From contig CAZUDB010000043.1 in NCBI GenBank assembly GCA_964619055.1, positions 1 to 31,611 on the forward strand: 31,611 nucleotides of DNA. Reading direction: 5' to 3'. The notes beneath the pieces were generated by a model that was not told the origin of the DNA, did no database searches, and saw only the letters and a list, made by a program, of their open reading frames with translations. Positions 7,726-17,000 of the stretch are shown here, piece after piece (the stretch's first letter is position 1; every line of letters begins with the position of its first letter). The translations under genes and the position numbers were made by a program. Origin of the DNA: CAYVUM01 sp964619055. Lineage in GTDB: Bacteria; Pseudomonadota; Alphaproteobacteria; Rhodospirillales; Defluviicoccaceae.

Positions 7726-8529
7726 GTGGCAAGACCCAAGGCTCGCCTGCACATTGTTAAGTCTCTTTTCCGCGACGGGCGGCTGACCCTGTCCGGAGGT
7801 GCCGCACATTACCTGGTGGCGGTGATGCGCGTTGCTCCCGGGGCCCAAGTGTCGTTGTTCAACGGTGACGATGGTGAGTGGCTTGGCCGGGTCACGTTGG
7901 CGGGGCGGAACCAGGTGACCGTCGTCCTGGAGCGGCAGCTGCGCCAATCGGAGGCGGAACCGGGACCCTGGCTCTTGTTTGCCCCGCTCAAGAAGGACGC
8001 GCTGGATACGCTCATCGGCAAGGCGACGGAGTTGGGCGCGGAAAGGCTTTTGCCAGTAATGACCGAGCGAACGGTCGTCTCCCGACTCAACCGTGACCGG
8101 TTGCAAGCGCAGGCCACCGAGGCCGCGGAGCAGTGCGAGCGCCTTACGATTCCGAGCGTTGCCGATCCGCTGCCACTGACGGCGCTGGCTGCCCATTGGC
8201 CCCAAGATCGCATGCTCTTGGTCCTGGACGAGCATGGATCCGGATGGCCGCTCGCACGCGTGCTTGCGGACCTGCAGGCTCAAGACATATCTGCCTCGCG
8301 GGAGAGTGGTGTTCCTCTACGGCTTGCTCTTCTCGTGGGTCCCGAGGGCGGCTTCGCGCCGCGAGACCTTGACGCCCTCGCCGACCTGCCGTTTGTTCGT
8401 CATGTAACCCTGGGCCCGCGGATTCTTAGAGCCGAAACGGCGGCGATCGCGGCGCTCGCGCTGTGCCAGGCGCTGGCCGGGGACGGAGCGTTGTCGCCGC
8501 GTCCCTGGGCTCAACAGGGTTCCGACTGA
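7726..8529 (+). CDS. rsmE: 16S rRNA (uracil-1498-N3)-methyltransferase RsmE
   Basis: Methylates U1498 of 16S rRNA in the 30S subunit using S-adenosylmethionine. The 267-residue protein has the N-terminal PUA-like part (AHYL...MRV, then LFNGDDGEWLG) and the C-terminal SPOUT knot with LLVGPEGGF and HVTLGPRILRAETAAI, which bind AdoMet. The start is a GTG at 7726 giving MARPKARLHIVKSLF, which matches the usual N-terminus; no ATG is available. gshA follows 62 bp downstream on the same strand, probably in one transcript. Confidence 0.95.
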   Translation: MARPKARLHIVKSLFRDGRLTLSGGAAHYLVAVMRVAPGAQVSLFNGDDGEWLGRVTLAGRNQVTVVLERQLRQSEAEPGPWLLFAPLKKDALDTLIGKATELGAERLLPVMTERTVVSRLNRDRLQAQATEAAEQCERLTIPSVADPLPLTALAAHWPQDRMLLVLDEHGSGWPLARVLADLQAQDISASRESGVPLRLALLVGPEGGFAPRDLDALADLPFVRHVTLGPRILRAETAAIAALALCQALAGDGALSPRPWAQQGSD

Positions 8530-8591
8530 CCGCACGCCGCCGGCGGCGCCGGCCGCCCGTTTCCTCCAAAGCCATCACCGGGACCTCACCG

Positions 8592-9959
8592 ATGTCCTCA
8601 CCACAATCAGAACAATCCGAACCGATCACCGACCCCCGTGAGCTCGTCGCCTTTCTGGAGGCCGGCAGCAAGCCCAGGGATGCGTGGCGGATCGGAACCG
8701 AGCATGAGAAATTCGCCTATACGTTGGAGAATGGACGGCCCCTCCCTTACCATGGCGAACGCTCGATTCGTGCCGTGCTAGAAGGGCTCGCCAGTTTCGG
8801 CTGGACGCGGGTGTACGAGGGGGAGCATCTGATAGCCCTCAAGGACGGTGCGGAGTGTTCGATTACGCTGGAGCCGGCGGGGCAGCTTGAATTGTCCGGC
8901 GCTCCGCTGACCAGCATCCACAGTACATGTGCGGAGGTGAATCGCCACCTCGACCAGTGTCGCCACGTGGGCCGGGACCTGGGTATCGGATTTCTGGGCC
9001 TTGGTTACCATCCGAAATGGCCGCTTGCCGACATGCCGTGGATGCCCAAGGGGCGTTACGACATCATGCGGCGCTACATGCCAACCAGAGGCAAGCTCGG
9101 CCTTAACATGATGCAGGCGACATGTACGGTTCAGGTCAACCTGGATTTCTGCTCCGAAGCTACGATGGTGGAGATGTTTCGCATCGGCCTCGCCTTGCAG
9201 CCGGTGGCGACTGCGTTGTTCGCCAACTCGCCGTTTGTGGAGGGCCGTCCCTCCGGCTACCTGAGCTATCGCAGCCAAGTTTGGACGGACACCGACCCCG
9301 ATCGCACGGGCGACCTGCCGTTCGTCTTCGAGGACGGGTTCGGCTTCGAGCAGTATGTCGATTGGGTTCTCGACGTGCCCATGTACTTTGTCCACCGCGG
9401 CGGCGACTACATCGATGTTGCCGGGCGATCCTTCCGAGATTTTCTCGCCGGCCGGCTGCAGGGGCTAGAGGGGGAGCGCCCGACATTGGCCGACTGGGCC
9501 GATCATTTGACCACGGTGTTTCCGGAAGTCCGGCTAAAGCGCTATTTGGAGATGCGTGGGGCCGATGGAGGACCTTGGGGCCGGCTATGCGCGTTGCCCG
9601 CATTGTGGGTTGGCTTGCTCTACGATGATCAAGCGAGGGCTGAGGCCTACGATCTGATCCGTGACTGGAGCGCCGAGGAGCGCGCGCACTTACGCCGTAT
9701 CGTGCCGCGTCTTGCCCTCAACGCCCATTTCCGCGGCGGGACTGTAGCGGACGTAGCTCTTAAGGTGCTCTCTATTGCCAGCAACGGGTTGGAGCGACGG
9801 GGGGTGCTGGATGGACTGTCCCAGAGTGAAGCCAAATTCCTGCAGCCCTTGGAGACGATTGCTGCCACCCGTCGAACACCTGCGGAGGACCTGCTACGCG
9901 CGTTCAACGGGCCGTGGGCCGGGTTCGTCGATCCGGCCTTCATCGAGCATGCCTATTGA
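8592..9959 (+). CDS. gshA: Glutamate-cysteine ligase, plant/alphaproteobacterial type
   Basis: Catalyses the first step of glutathione synthesis, ATP-dependent joining of glutamate and cysteine. The protein is 455 residues, the usual size for the plant-type family used by alphaproteobacteria. Recognisable stretches are WRIGTEHEKF near residue 35, the MQATCTVQVNLDF strand, ALFANSPFVEG, and YLSYRSQVWTDTDPDRTG; these line the substrate pocket in the family. I take the ATG at 8592 (MSSPQSEQSEP); an in-frame extension to 8463 overlaps rsmE and is low-complexity basic sequence. It is downstream of rsmE and convergent with the rhodanese gene. Confidence 0.95.
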   Translation: MSSPQSEQSEPITDPRELVAFLEAGSKPRDAWRIGTEHEKFAYTLENGRPLPYHGERSIRAVLEGLASFGWTRVYEGEHLIALKDGAECSITLEPAGQLELSGAPLTSIHSTCAEVNRHLDQCRHVGRDLGIGFLGLGYHPKWPLADMPWMPKGRYDIMRRYMPTRGKLGLNMMQATCTVQVNLDFCSEATMVEMFRIGLALQPVATALFANSPFVEGRPSGYLSYRSQVWTDTDPDRTGDLPFVFEDGFGFEQYVDWVLDVPMYFVHRGGDYIDVAGRSFRDFLAGRLQGLEGERPTLADWADHLTTVFPEVRLKRYLEMRGADGGPWGRLCALPALWVGLLYDDQARAEAYDLIRDWSAEERAHLRRIVPRLALNAHFRGGTVADVALKVLSIASNGLERRGVLDGLSQSEAKFLQPLETIAATRRTPAEDLLRAFNGPWAGFVDPAFIEHAY

Positions 9960-9982
9960 GGCTGACGCGGAGCGATCTGACC

Positions 9983-10453
9983 TTAGCAGTTCCCGCAGGC
10001 GGCCACCGGTCGGCCTTCACCCAACCAAGCCATCATTCCGCCTTCTGCATTGTAGACCGTGGCATAGCCAATCTGGGTCGTGAGCGCAGTTGCCACCGCG
10101 CGCGAGCGCGCCCCAGTCCAGCAAATCAATGCAACTTCGTCATCGGGACCGGCGACGGGTGCGAATGCGCTTGGAAAAGTCTCCACGAATTGGCCGCGGT
10201 CGTCGAATGCTGTGATGCGGACGGCACCGGCAATGACGCCCGTCTGCCGCCACTCCTGCGGTGTTCGGAGATCGACCACTGGCACGCCGCGGGCCATCAA
10301 TTCCGCAAGCGCATCACCATCGACCACGTGATAACGCGTAGTGTCCGTCTCCTCGGCCACCGCAAGCGAGGCAGTTAATAGCGAGCATGCAAACATGCCG
10401 ATTAAGCCGACCACCTGTCGTCGCGTTAAGAACGCCTTGTAGATATGGCGCAT
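9983..10453 (-). CDS. Exported rhodanese-domain protein
   Basis: A 156-residue single rhodanese domain with an export signal. The N-terminus from the ATG at 10453 has LTRRQVVG followed by a hydrophobic core and SLAVAEE; the twin arginine after Thr suggests a Tat signal, though a Sec signal is possible. The domain shows VVDLRTPQEW and the active-site loop CWTGARSR with catalytic Cys111, so sulfurtransferase chemistry is possible in the periplasm. It ends with two further cysteines, CGNC, which could form a disulfide or bind a metal. Upstream in-frame ATGs at 10483 and 10546 would bury the signal. It lies downstream of the IalB-family gene on the same strand. Confidence 0.8.
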   Translation of the reverse strand: MRHIYKAFLTRRQVVGLIGMFACSLLTASLAVAEETDTTRYHVVDGDALAELMARGVPVVDLRTPQEWRQTGVIAGAVRITAFDDRGQFVETFPSAFAPVAGPDDEVALICWTGARSRAVATALTTQIGYATVYNAEGGMMAWLGEGRPVAACGNC

Positions 10454-10555
10454 GGAGGCGCCGTCGAAGACGCGTGCCGGCATCGTGATGGTTCCTTTGT
10501 TGAATGCCTCGCTATCGCCTGCACGGCGCACGCGAGCCACCAACATTGGGCAGCG

Positions 10556-11104
10556 TCAGCCGCCGCAAGCGTTTTGGACCGCGCCATAGGCACGCGTGAA
10601 CCCGGCCAAGGAGTACGTATCAGTGGTCAGCGTGCCACGCTGCGAACGGCCGGACACGACCATGCGGTAGCCGGCCTTCATTGCCTGGATCATGGCCTTG
10701 TCGTCCTCATCGGTATGGGTCCAAGCATCGCCCTTGCCGTCGTCGCGGTTGCGGGTAAACAGCGAGAATCGGTGGTCGTCGTCGATGGCAACGTCGACCT
10801 CACCGGCATCCTTGTAGGGGTATCCCGCTTCAATCGTAACAACGCCGTGAGGCTTGTCCGAGGGACGCAACGTTACCACCACGTAAGTATTGCCGCGCGT
10901 CGTGTAATCGCCCTCTTCTTTTTTCGGTGAGCTGCCCATGTAACAAACGTTGTCGCCATCTTCCGTGCCCCGGTACGCTGTCCATGCGCCGAACACACCG
11001 ATTACGCTTTCGGCCGTAGCCACCCCGGGCGCAATACCGGCACAAACGCCGCCGAGCCAGAGGATCGCCATCAACCGGGTCAGGATGCTTGAAGCTGTCA
11101 TCAT
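10556..11104 (-). CDS. IalB-family (invasion-associated locus B) exported protein
   Basis: A 182-residue periplasmic protein. The ATG at 11104 (or the next codon) begins a clear signal peptide ending GVATAES. The mature part has GAWTAYRG, a CYMGSSPK stretch, a central EAGYPY, and near the end GRSQRGTLTTDTYSLAGFTRA followed by a final AC. This pattern matches the invasion-associated locus B family common in alphaproteobacteria. The function is not settled; the name comes from Bartonella, and most members occur in non-pathogens. No good Shine-Dalgarno is visible. It is divergent from the asparaginase gene (78 bp) and upstream of the rhodanese gene. Confidence 0.75.
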   Translation of the reverse strand: MMTASSILTRLMAILWLGGVCAGIAPGVATAESVIGVFGAWTAYRGTEDGDNVCYMGSSPKKEEGDYTTRGNTYVVVTLRPSDKPHGVVTIEAGYPYKDAGEVDVAIDDDHRFSLFTRNRDDGKGDAWTHTDEDDKAMIQAMKAGYRMVVSGRSQRGTLTTDTYSLAGFTRAYGAVQNACGG

Positions 11105-11182
11105 GGCACTTGATACCCAATGCCAGCCGGCTTTGCCAAGCCACCGAATGCGGAAGCCGGTCCGGCCTATGGCGAGGGTGGC

Positions 11183-12319
11183 ATGATCGCGGCTGCTGAT
11201 CGGGTCGCAGCACGGCCGCAACCGACGTTGGCAGCCATACCTGCCTATACTGCGGCCGCAAACACGGTCAATTCTGTCCTGATCGAAGTCACGCGTGGCT
11301 CTATTGTCGAGAGCCGGCATCGTGGGGCGGCCGTAGTCGCGACAGCGGACGGCTCCCTGTTGATCGCGGTCGGTCGCTTCGGCGATTCGGTGCTGCCGCG
11401 CTCCGCGATCAAGCCGCTGCAGGCTATTCCACTTATCGAAACCGGCGCGGCGGACCGCTATGGGATCGCGGCGGAGGAGATCGCGCTCGCCTGCGCCTCC
11501 CACTCTGGCGATCCGCGGCACGTGGCATTGGTCAGTGGTCTGCTCAATCGCTTGGGCCTAACGGCCGCCGACCTCGTATGCGGGAGCCATTTGCTCTTAC
11601 ACGGCAACTCTGCTGCCGCCTTGCTCCGATCGGGACGGCATCCAAGCGGCCTCCACAATAACTGCTCCGGCAAGCATGCAGGCTTTCTGGCGACCGCCTG
11701 TCACATGGGCGAGCCAATTCTCGGTTACGCGGACCCACAGCATCCTGTGCAGCGCCGGGTGGTGGGGGTTCTGGGCCAGATGTCCTGCATACCCTCCGAG
11801 GACCTCGTGAGTGTTGTCGACGGCTGCGGTGCGCCCAACTTCGCGCTACCCTTAAGCGGTCTCGCCATTGCTATGGCACGGCTCGTCGCCCCTGACCGGG
11901 GAACGCCAAAACGCGCCACAGCCGCCAGCCGAATCGTCACCGCAATGGTGTCCCATCCGCACTTGGTCGCCGGTACCGAGCGATTCGACACCGCTGTGAT
12001 GACGGCTGCATCTGGCCGCTTGATTAGCAAGGGTGGCGCCGAAGGAGTTCAGGCCGCCGCGCTTGTGCATGAGGGAATCGGCATTGCCGTCAAGATCGAC
12101 GACGGCGCCAAGCGCGCGGCCGAATGCGCGATGGCTACTCTGTTGTTGCGGCTCATCGGCCATGACAATGCCGTTGCTGAGGAAGATGAGCTGCTGCGAC
12201 ATGTACTTGGACGATTGAGCACGCGCCCAGTTAGTACGGTAGCTGGCGACCGGGTCGGCGTGATCCAACCGGCTGCCGAGTGGACGGCAGCGCTTTCCGC
12301 TGCCTGGACCGCGGGCTAA
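11183..12319 (+). CDS. Class 3 (Rhizobium etli ReAV-type) L-asparaginase
   Basis: Hydrolyses L-asparagine to aspartate and ammonia. The 378-residue protein belongs to the asparaginase_II family, unrelated to the E. coli enzymes. It has the residues known for R. etli ReAV: the Ser-x-x-Lys pair in RSAIKPLQ, the serine in CASHSGDPRH, Cys and Lys of the zinc site in NCSGKHAGF, a second zinc-site cysteine in DGCGAPNF, and the lysine in LISKGGAEG. GLAIAMARL and MVSHPHLVAGTERFDT are further family landmarks. I choose the ATG at 11183, preceded by GAGGGTGG; an upstream ATG at 11120 is possible. It stands alone, convergent with a TrmH-family gene 10 bp away. Confidence 0.9.
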   Translation: MIAAADRVAARPQPTLAAIPAYTAAANTVNSVLIEVTRGSIVESRHRGAAVVATADGSLLIAVGRFGDSVLPRSAIKPLQAIPLIETGAADRYGIAAEEIALACASHSGDPRHVALVSGLLNRLGLTAADLVCGSHLLLHGNSAAALLRSGRHPSGLHNNCSGKHAGFLATACHMGEPILGYADPQHPVQRRVVGVLGQMSCIPSEDLVSVVDGCGAPNFALPLSGLAIAMARLVAPDRGTPKRATAASRIVTAMVSHPHLVAGTERFDTAVMTAASGRLISKGGAEGVQAAALVHEGIGIAVKIDDGAKRAAECAMATLLLRLIGHDNAVAEEDELLRHVLGRLSTRPVSTVAGDRVGVIQPAAEWTAALSAAWTAG

Positions 12320-12329
12320 GAGGCCAGTC

Positions 12330-12896
12330 TCAGCTTTCGCTCTCCGGAGGTGCGCGGCGAAAGGGGGCCATCTGCGATCGAAAATGGGGACCGCCGTGGA
12401 TGTGCGGCGCCAGCGGCTCGATCGGACCTCCGGCGGTCACCGGGCGCGGCGCGAAGCGAGCAAGGCTGATCAAACGATCGTACATCACCAAGGCACCGGC
12501 CAGACCCAGGTTGATGGAGAAGCGGGTGGGAATCCTGACCACGTGCTCGCAGCGGTCCAGCATTACCGCCGACAGGCGGCCACGTTCCGGCCCCAGCACG
12601 TAAGCGGCACAGCGAGGGTGACGAAAGCTGGGAAGCTCAATGGCATCATCGATGATCTCGATCCCCACGAGCGCGCAGCCCCGCGGCAGAACCAGGGCGG
12701 CAACGTCCGGCACAGCATAAAACGGGACCTCGGCCTCGGTATTGGAGGTGTCGGCGCGTCGGCCTTCGGCGTTCGGGTAATGGGCCGCCACGGTGAACAC
12801 GAAGCTGGCGCCGAAGGCATGGGCGGTGCGAAACAAGCTGCCCGCGTTCATCGCCTTGGACACACCCTCCACCCCGATTCCGAAGTACCCACGCAT
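12330..12896 (-). CDS. SpoU/TrmH-family RNA 2'-O-methyltransferase
   Basis: A 188-residue SPOUT methyltransferase that methylates a ribose 2'-OH in RNA. All three family motifs are visible: NAGSLFRTAHAFGA near the start, AYVLGPERGRLS in the middle, and IPTRFSINLGLAGALVMYDRL near the end, forming the AdoMet-binding knot. The ATG at 12896 (MRGYFGIGVEGVSK) gives a minimal catalytic domain. A longer reading to 13055 adds unrelated sequence across the divergent promoter. Target RNA unknown. Divergent from the quinone reductase gene with 112 bp between. Confidence 0.85.
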   Translation of the reverse strand: MRGYFGIGVEGVSKAMNAGSLFRTAHAFGASFVFTVAAHYPNAEGRRADTSNTEAEVPFYAVPDVAALVLPRGCALVGIEIIDDAIELPSFRHPRCAAYVLGPERGRLSAVMLDRCEHVVRIPTRFSINLGLAGALVMYDRLISLARFAPRPVTAGGPIEPLAPHIHGGPHFRSQMAPFRRAPPESES

Positions 12897-13008
12897 TTCA
12901 ATGTCGCTTTCCCAATGTGACGCCCAAGCCGCAAAGCCGCTAGAGTGAGGCCGTTGAAGACCGTGGCTACGATCATTGCCACTTGCTGACGAAAGGGAAC
13001 GACTATTC

Positions 13009-13983
13009 ATGCGCGCTGTTGTCTGCAAGACTTTGGGCGGGCCACTGGAGCTCATGGAGGTGGCGCCGCCGACCCTGGCGGCCGGTCAGGTGCGGATCCG
13101 GGTTCGTGCGGCCGGCGTCAACTTCGCCGATACTCTGATCATCGCCGGCAGGTACCAAACCAAGCCACCGCTACCCTTCAGCCCGGGATTCGAGGTGGCC
13201 GGGGAGGTCATTGAATGCGGGCCGGACGTGGGTGGCTTGGTTGTCGGCGACCGAGTCCTCGCAGTTTTGGATTGGGGCGGATTTGCCGAGGAGGTGGTGG
13301 TACCGGCTGCAACGGCGTTTCGCTTGCCAGACGGTGTGGCCGACGAAATCGCAGCTGGATTTGCCGTTGCGTACGGGACGTCCCATTTGGGGCTTACCTA
13401 TCGGGCGGGCTTGGCGCCGCGGGAGGTTTTGCTCGTTCATGGGGCTGCAGGCGGCGTCGGCTTAACGGCCGTCGAGATCGGCAAGCGGCTCGGTGCCACT
13501 GTGATCGCGGCGGCCGGAGGACCTGAAAAAGTTGCCATCGCTCAAAACCACGGCGCCGATTATGGCATCGACTACCGCGTGGAGGATGTTCGTGAGCGCG
13601 TAAAGGCCCTCACCGATGATCGTGGCGCCGATGTTGTTTACGACCCCGTCGGCGGTGACTCCTTCGACGCCTCGTTGCGGTGCACGGCTCGAGGTGGCCG
13701 CATCCTGTTGGTCGGATTTGCCAGTGGCACGGTTCCGCAGATCCCCGCCAACATTCTTCTGGTCAAGAATTTGACTGTTATCGGATTTGCCTGGGGGGCA
13801 TATCGATCGCTCGCGCCAGGGGCGATGGCGGGGTCTTTCGCCATGCTACTGCGATGGCTCGCCGATGGCTTGATCAAGCCTCACGTCTCGAGCGTGCTGC
13901 CTTTGGAACGGTTCGAAGACGCACTGGATTTGATTCGGACCCGAAAGGCGACGGGCAAGATCGTGCTCTCCATCAACGCCTAA
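13009..13983 (+). CDS. NADPH:quinone oxidoreductase (zeta-crystallin-like MDR)
   Basis: A 324-residue member of the zinc-free quinone-reductase branch of the medium-chain dehydrogenases. It has the N-terminal VRIRVRAAGVNFADTLI...GRY pattern, then GFEVAGEV, the Rossmann loop VHGAAGGVGLTAVEIGK, and a C-terminal PLERFEDALDLIRTRKATGKIVL. The zinc-ligand cysteines of alcohol dehydrogenases are missing, as expected for the subfamily. The ATG at 13009 has AAGGGA about 11 bp upstream. Probable reaction: NADPH-dependent reduction of a quinone or an alpha,beta-unsaturated carbonyl; the substrate is not known. Confidence 0.9.
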   Translation: MRAVVCKTLGGPLELMEVAPPTLAAGQVRIRVRAAGVNFADTLIIAGRYQTKPPLPFSPGFEVAGEVIECGPDVGGLVVGDRVLAVLDWGGFAEEVVVPAATAFRLPDGVADEIAAGFAVAYGTSHLGLTYRAGLAPREVLLVHGAAGGVGLTAVEIGKRLGATVIAAAGGPEKVAIAQNHGADYGIDYRVEDVRERVKALTDDRGADVVYDPVGGDSFDASLRCTARGGRILLVGFASGTVPQIPANILLVKNLTVIGFAWGAYRSLAPGAMAGSFAMLLRWLADGLIKPHVSSVLPLERFEDALDLIRTRKATGKIVLSINA

Positions 13984-14010
13984 CGCCGGCGGTCATGCGA
14001 CCGCCGGCGT
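13983..14010. terminator. Perfect 12-bp hairpin directly after a stop codon
   Basis: ACGCCGGCGGTC (13983-13994) pairs without mismatch with GACCGCCGGCGT (13999-14010) around an ATGC loop. It begins on the last base of the quinone reductase stop. There is no T-run on the plus strand, only ATTTCCC several bases later, so it is a hairpin terminator without a U-tract or an mRNA 3'-end stabiliser. It separates convergent genes. Confidence 0.6.
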
Positions 14011-14084
14011 GCCGGATTTCCCTCGACAGCGGGAGCAGCAAATAGGATCCGGGTGGTTGGCTAGTCGCCATTCGGTGAGAACGG

Positions 14085-17000
14085 TTACAGTAGCACCGTG
14101 TCGCCAGAAGAGTTGGCGAGGTCGAAATCGACCGTCGGATCATCAGCCACCACCGTGAAGGTTAGCGACATCGTATCCAAGACCTCTCCTCTGGCATGCC
14201 CACGATCGAACGCGGTCACGGTGAGTGTATAGGTCCCTTCATCGAAGGTCGTCCCGCCTAGGTAGTCGCTCGCCCCGCGGTCGCCGAACAGGGCGAACGG
14301 CTTGACGCTTTCCACCTTGGTTGGGCAGCCGTCGACCTCCAGCATGACGCTGCGGACAGCGCGGGCATCCGGGTTATCCGAATTGGTGTTGGCAACGATC
14401 GTCGTGAAGTCGTCCGGCAGGTCAGAGGCAAACAGGACCATGTCTGGCTTCAATGTGAAGATTTCCTGATCCGTTTCCGTGTCATAGAAGCCAACCGTCA
14501 GAAGCGCTGGAGGCGGTGGCGGCGCGACAGTCAGATCGACATCGACCCATACCGACTCGCCGCCTTGGCCGTCCGACAGAGCATAGCGGAAGCTCGCCGG
14601 TCCCTCGCTGTCACCGGTGAACAGGACGCGGCCGCCCACAATTTCGACCGTTCCGCCGACGGCGCCATCGACCATCGCGATGGAAAGCGTATCCTCGTCG
14701 GCGTCAAAGTCATTAGCAAGGATTTGGTCTGTCACGTCGGTCGAGATGCCGAACCGGGCCTCCAAGCCGGTGTCCGCAACGGCGACGGGCGCGTCATTGA
14801 CGGCGTTGACCGTGATAGTGACGGTGGCCGTATCAGCGAGGACGCCGTCAGAGACTTGGTAGGCGAAGGTGTCGGTACCGTGGAAGTCAGCGTTGGGCGT
14901 ATAGGAGATGGTGCCGTCGGCGTTGACCGTGGCAATGCCGTTGGCCGGGGCTTGAGCCATGGAGACCGCGAGTGGATCGCCATCGGGATCGCTGTCGTTG
15001 GCGAGCACCGATATCGAAATGGGGGCTTCCTCGTCAGTGGTGACAGCATCAGACAGCGCCGTGGGTTGCTGGTTGGCGTCGGCGACGGTGAAGGTCAGGG
15101 TCATCGTTTCCAGGACGTTGCCTTTGCCGTGGCTGCGATCAAATGCGGTCAGCGTGATCGTATGCTCGCCCTCGTCGAACGTTGTGCCGCCGAGGTAATC
15201 GCTGCCGTTGCGGTCGCCGAACAAGGCGTAAGGGCTGACGCTTTCTACCTTGGTTAACCCATTATCGACCTCGATCATGACGCTACCGACCGCTTTGGCG
15301 TCAGGATGATCCGAATTGGTCAGCGCGATGATGGAGGTTAAGGCGGCTGGCAGGTCCTCGGACGAGATGACCATGTCCGGGCGCAGTGTGATGATCTCCT
15401 GGTCGTTCGCGGTGTTGACGAAGGAAACCTTCATCAGGCTCGGGGAAACGAGCGCGTCCAGGGTCAGATCGACGTCGACCATGTCTGAGATGCCGCCCTG
15501 GCCGTCGGAAAGGGCGTAGCGGAAACTAGCTGGCCCGGTGCCGTCATCGGTGAACATTATGCGTCCGTTGACGAGCTCGACCTTACCGCCGACGGCGTCG
15601 CCCACCATCTCGATGGTCAACGGGTCGCCATCCGCATCAAAGTCGTTGGCGAGGACCTGGTCGGTAACGTCCGAGGCCAAGCCAAGAATGGCGGAAATAC
15701 CCACATCGGCCAAGGCGATGGGGGCGTCATTGATCGGATCCACGGTGATCGAGATGGTGGCCGTGTCTGTTAGGTCACCGTCGGAAACCGTGTAACTAAA
15801 GCTATCCGTTCCGTGGAAATCGGTGTCGGGTGTGTAGGTATAAGTGCCGTCGGCATTCAACACGACGGTCCCGTTGCCTGCCGCCCAGCCGAGCGCATAG
15901 GTCAGCGGATCGTTGTCGACGTCGTTGGCGCTGACTGAGCCCTGCAGCTCCGTGTCTTCGTCGATTGAGACCGCGTCGTCCTCAGCCACCGGTGCGTTGT
16001 TGAACGGTTTCACGTTGATGGAGACTGTGGCGGCGTCGGTGAGGGTGCCGTCGGAGACCTGATAGCTGAAGCTATCGGCGCCATAGAAGTTGGCATCCGG
16101 CGTGTATGAATAGCTTCCGTCGGCGTTTACGGTAACCGTGCCGTTGGCCGCGTCAGAGGCCAACTCGAAGATGAGCGGATCATTGTCGGGGTCAGTCGCG
16201 GTGACGAAGCCATTTTGAACCCCGTTGCCGTTCGTTGAAATGGCCGCATCGACCGCCAGCGGAGCATCGTTGATGGGGGTCACCGTAACTATCACCGTGG
16301 CGGTGTCGGAGAAGCCGCCGTCGGAAACCTCGTAAACAAAGCTGTCGGTTCCGCTGAAATCGGCGTTCGGCGTGTAGGTGAAGGTGCCGTCGGCGTTGAC
16401 GGAGGCGCTCCCGTTGGCCGCGTTTGACGCGAGCGCGAACGTCAGCGGGTCGCCATCTTCGTCCGTGGCGATGACCGAGCCGGTCAGAATCCCGTCCTCG
16501 TCGATCGCGGCAGTCTTGTCCTGGGCCACTGGCCGATTGTTGATCCCGTCGAAGAACACGGTGACACTGGCCACGTCGATGGCGAACTCTCCATCGCTGA
16601 CGACATAGTAGAATGTGTCCGAAGCTGGCGCATCGCCGTCTGCGACGTACGTTATTGTGCCGTCCGCGTTGACCTTGACGGTGCCATGCTCACTGCCGCC
16701 GACGGCGAGCACGATCAGGTCCCCAGAGCCATCGCCGTCATTAGCGGTGACGTCCAAGACCACAGCTTGGCCGCGCGCGGCCTGGGCGATGTCATCGACA
16801 GCCCCAACCGACGAGATGCCCGTCGCACCCACCTCCGGTTGCTCGGTGCCCAGTTCGACCGCGCCCAAATCCGGTGCCGCACCAGTGAAGTCATCGTTGA
16901 TCGTTGGTAGGATCAGGCCGGCGTCGACAGCGTTGGACGTCGGCGCCAACGATACGTCGATATCTTCAACATCGCGTTGGACCAAGAAAGGATCGCTGCC

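Noticed and set aside
10556..11521. Long 321-residue reading of the IalB-family gene
   Set aside because: The first 139 residues overlap the asparaginase gene on the other strand and lack a signal; the signal peptide begins at 11104.
14085..14130. C-terminal PEP-CTERM or RTX signal on the giant protein
   Set aside because: The end reads DLANSSGDTVLL with no PEP motif, transmembrane segment, basic tail or GGxGxD nonapeptides.
14565..15257. 230-residue plus-strand open frame with repeated D/V/G pattern
   Set aside because: It is the antisense shadow of the repeat region in the giant gene; its repetitiveness only mirrors that gene.
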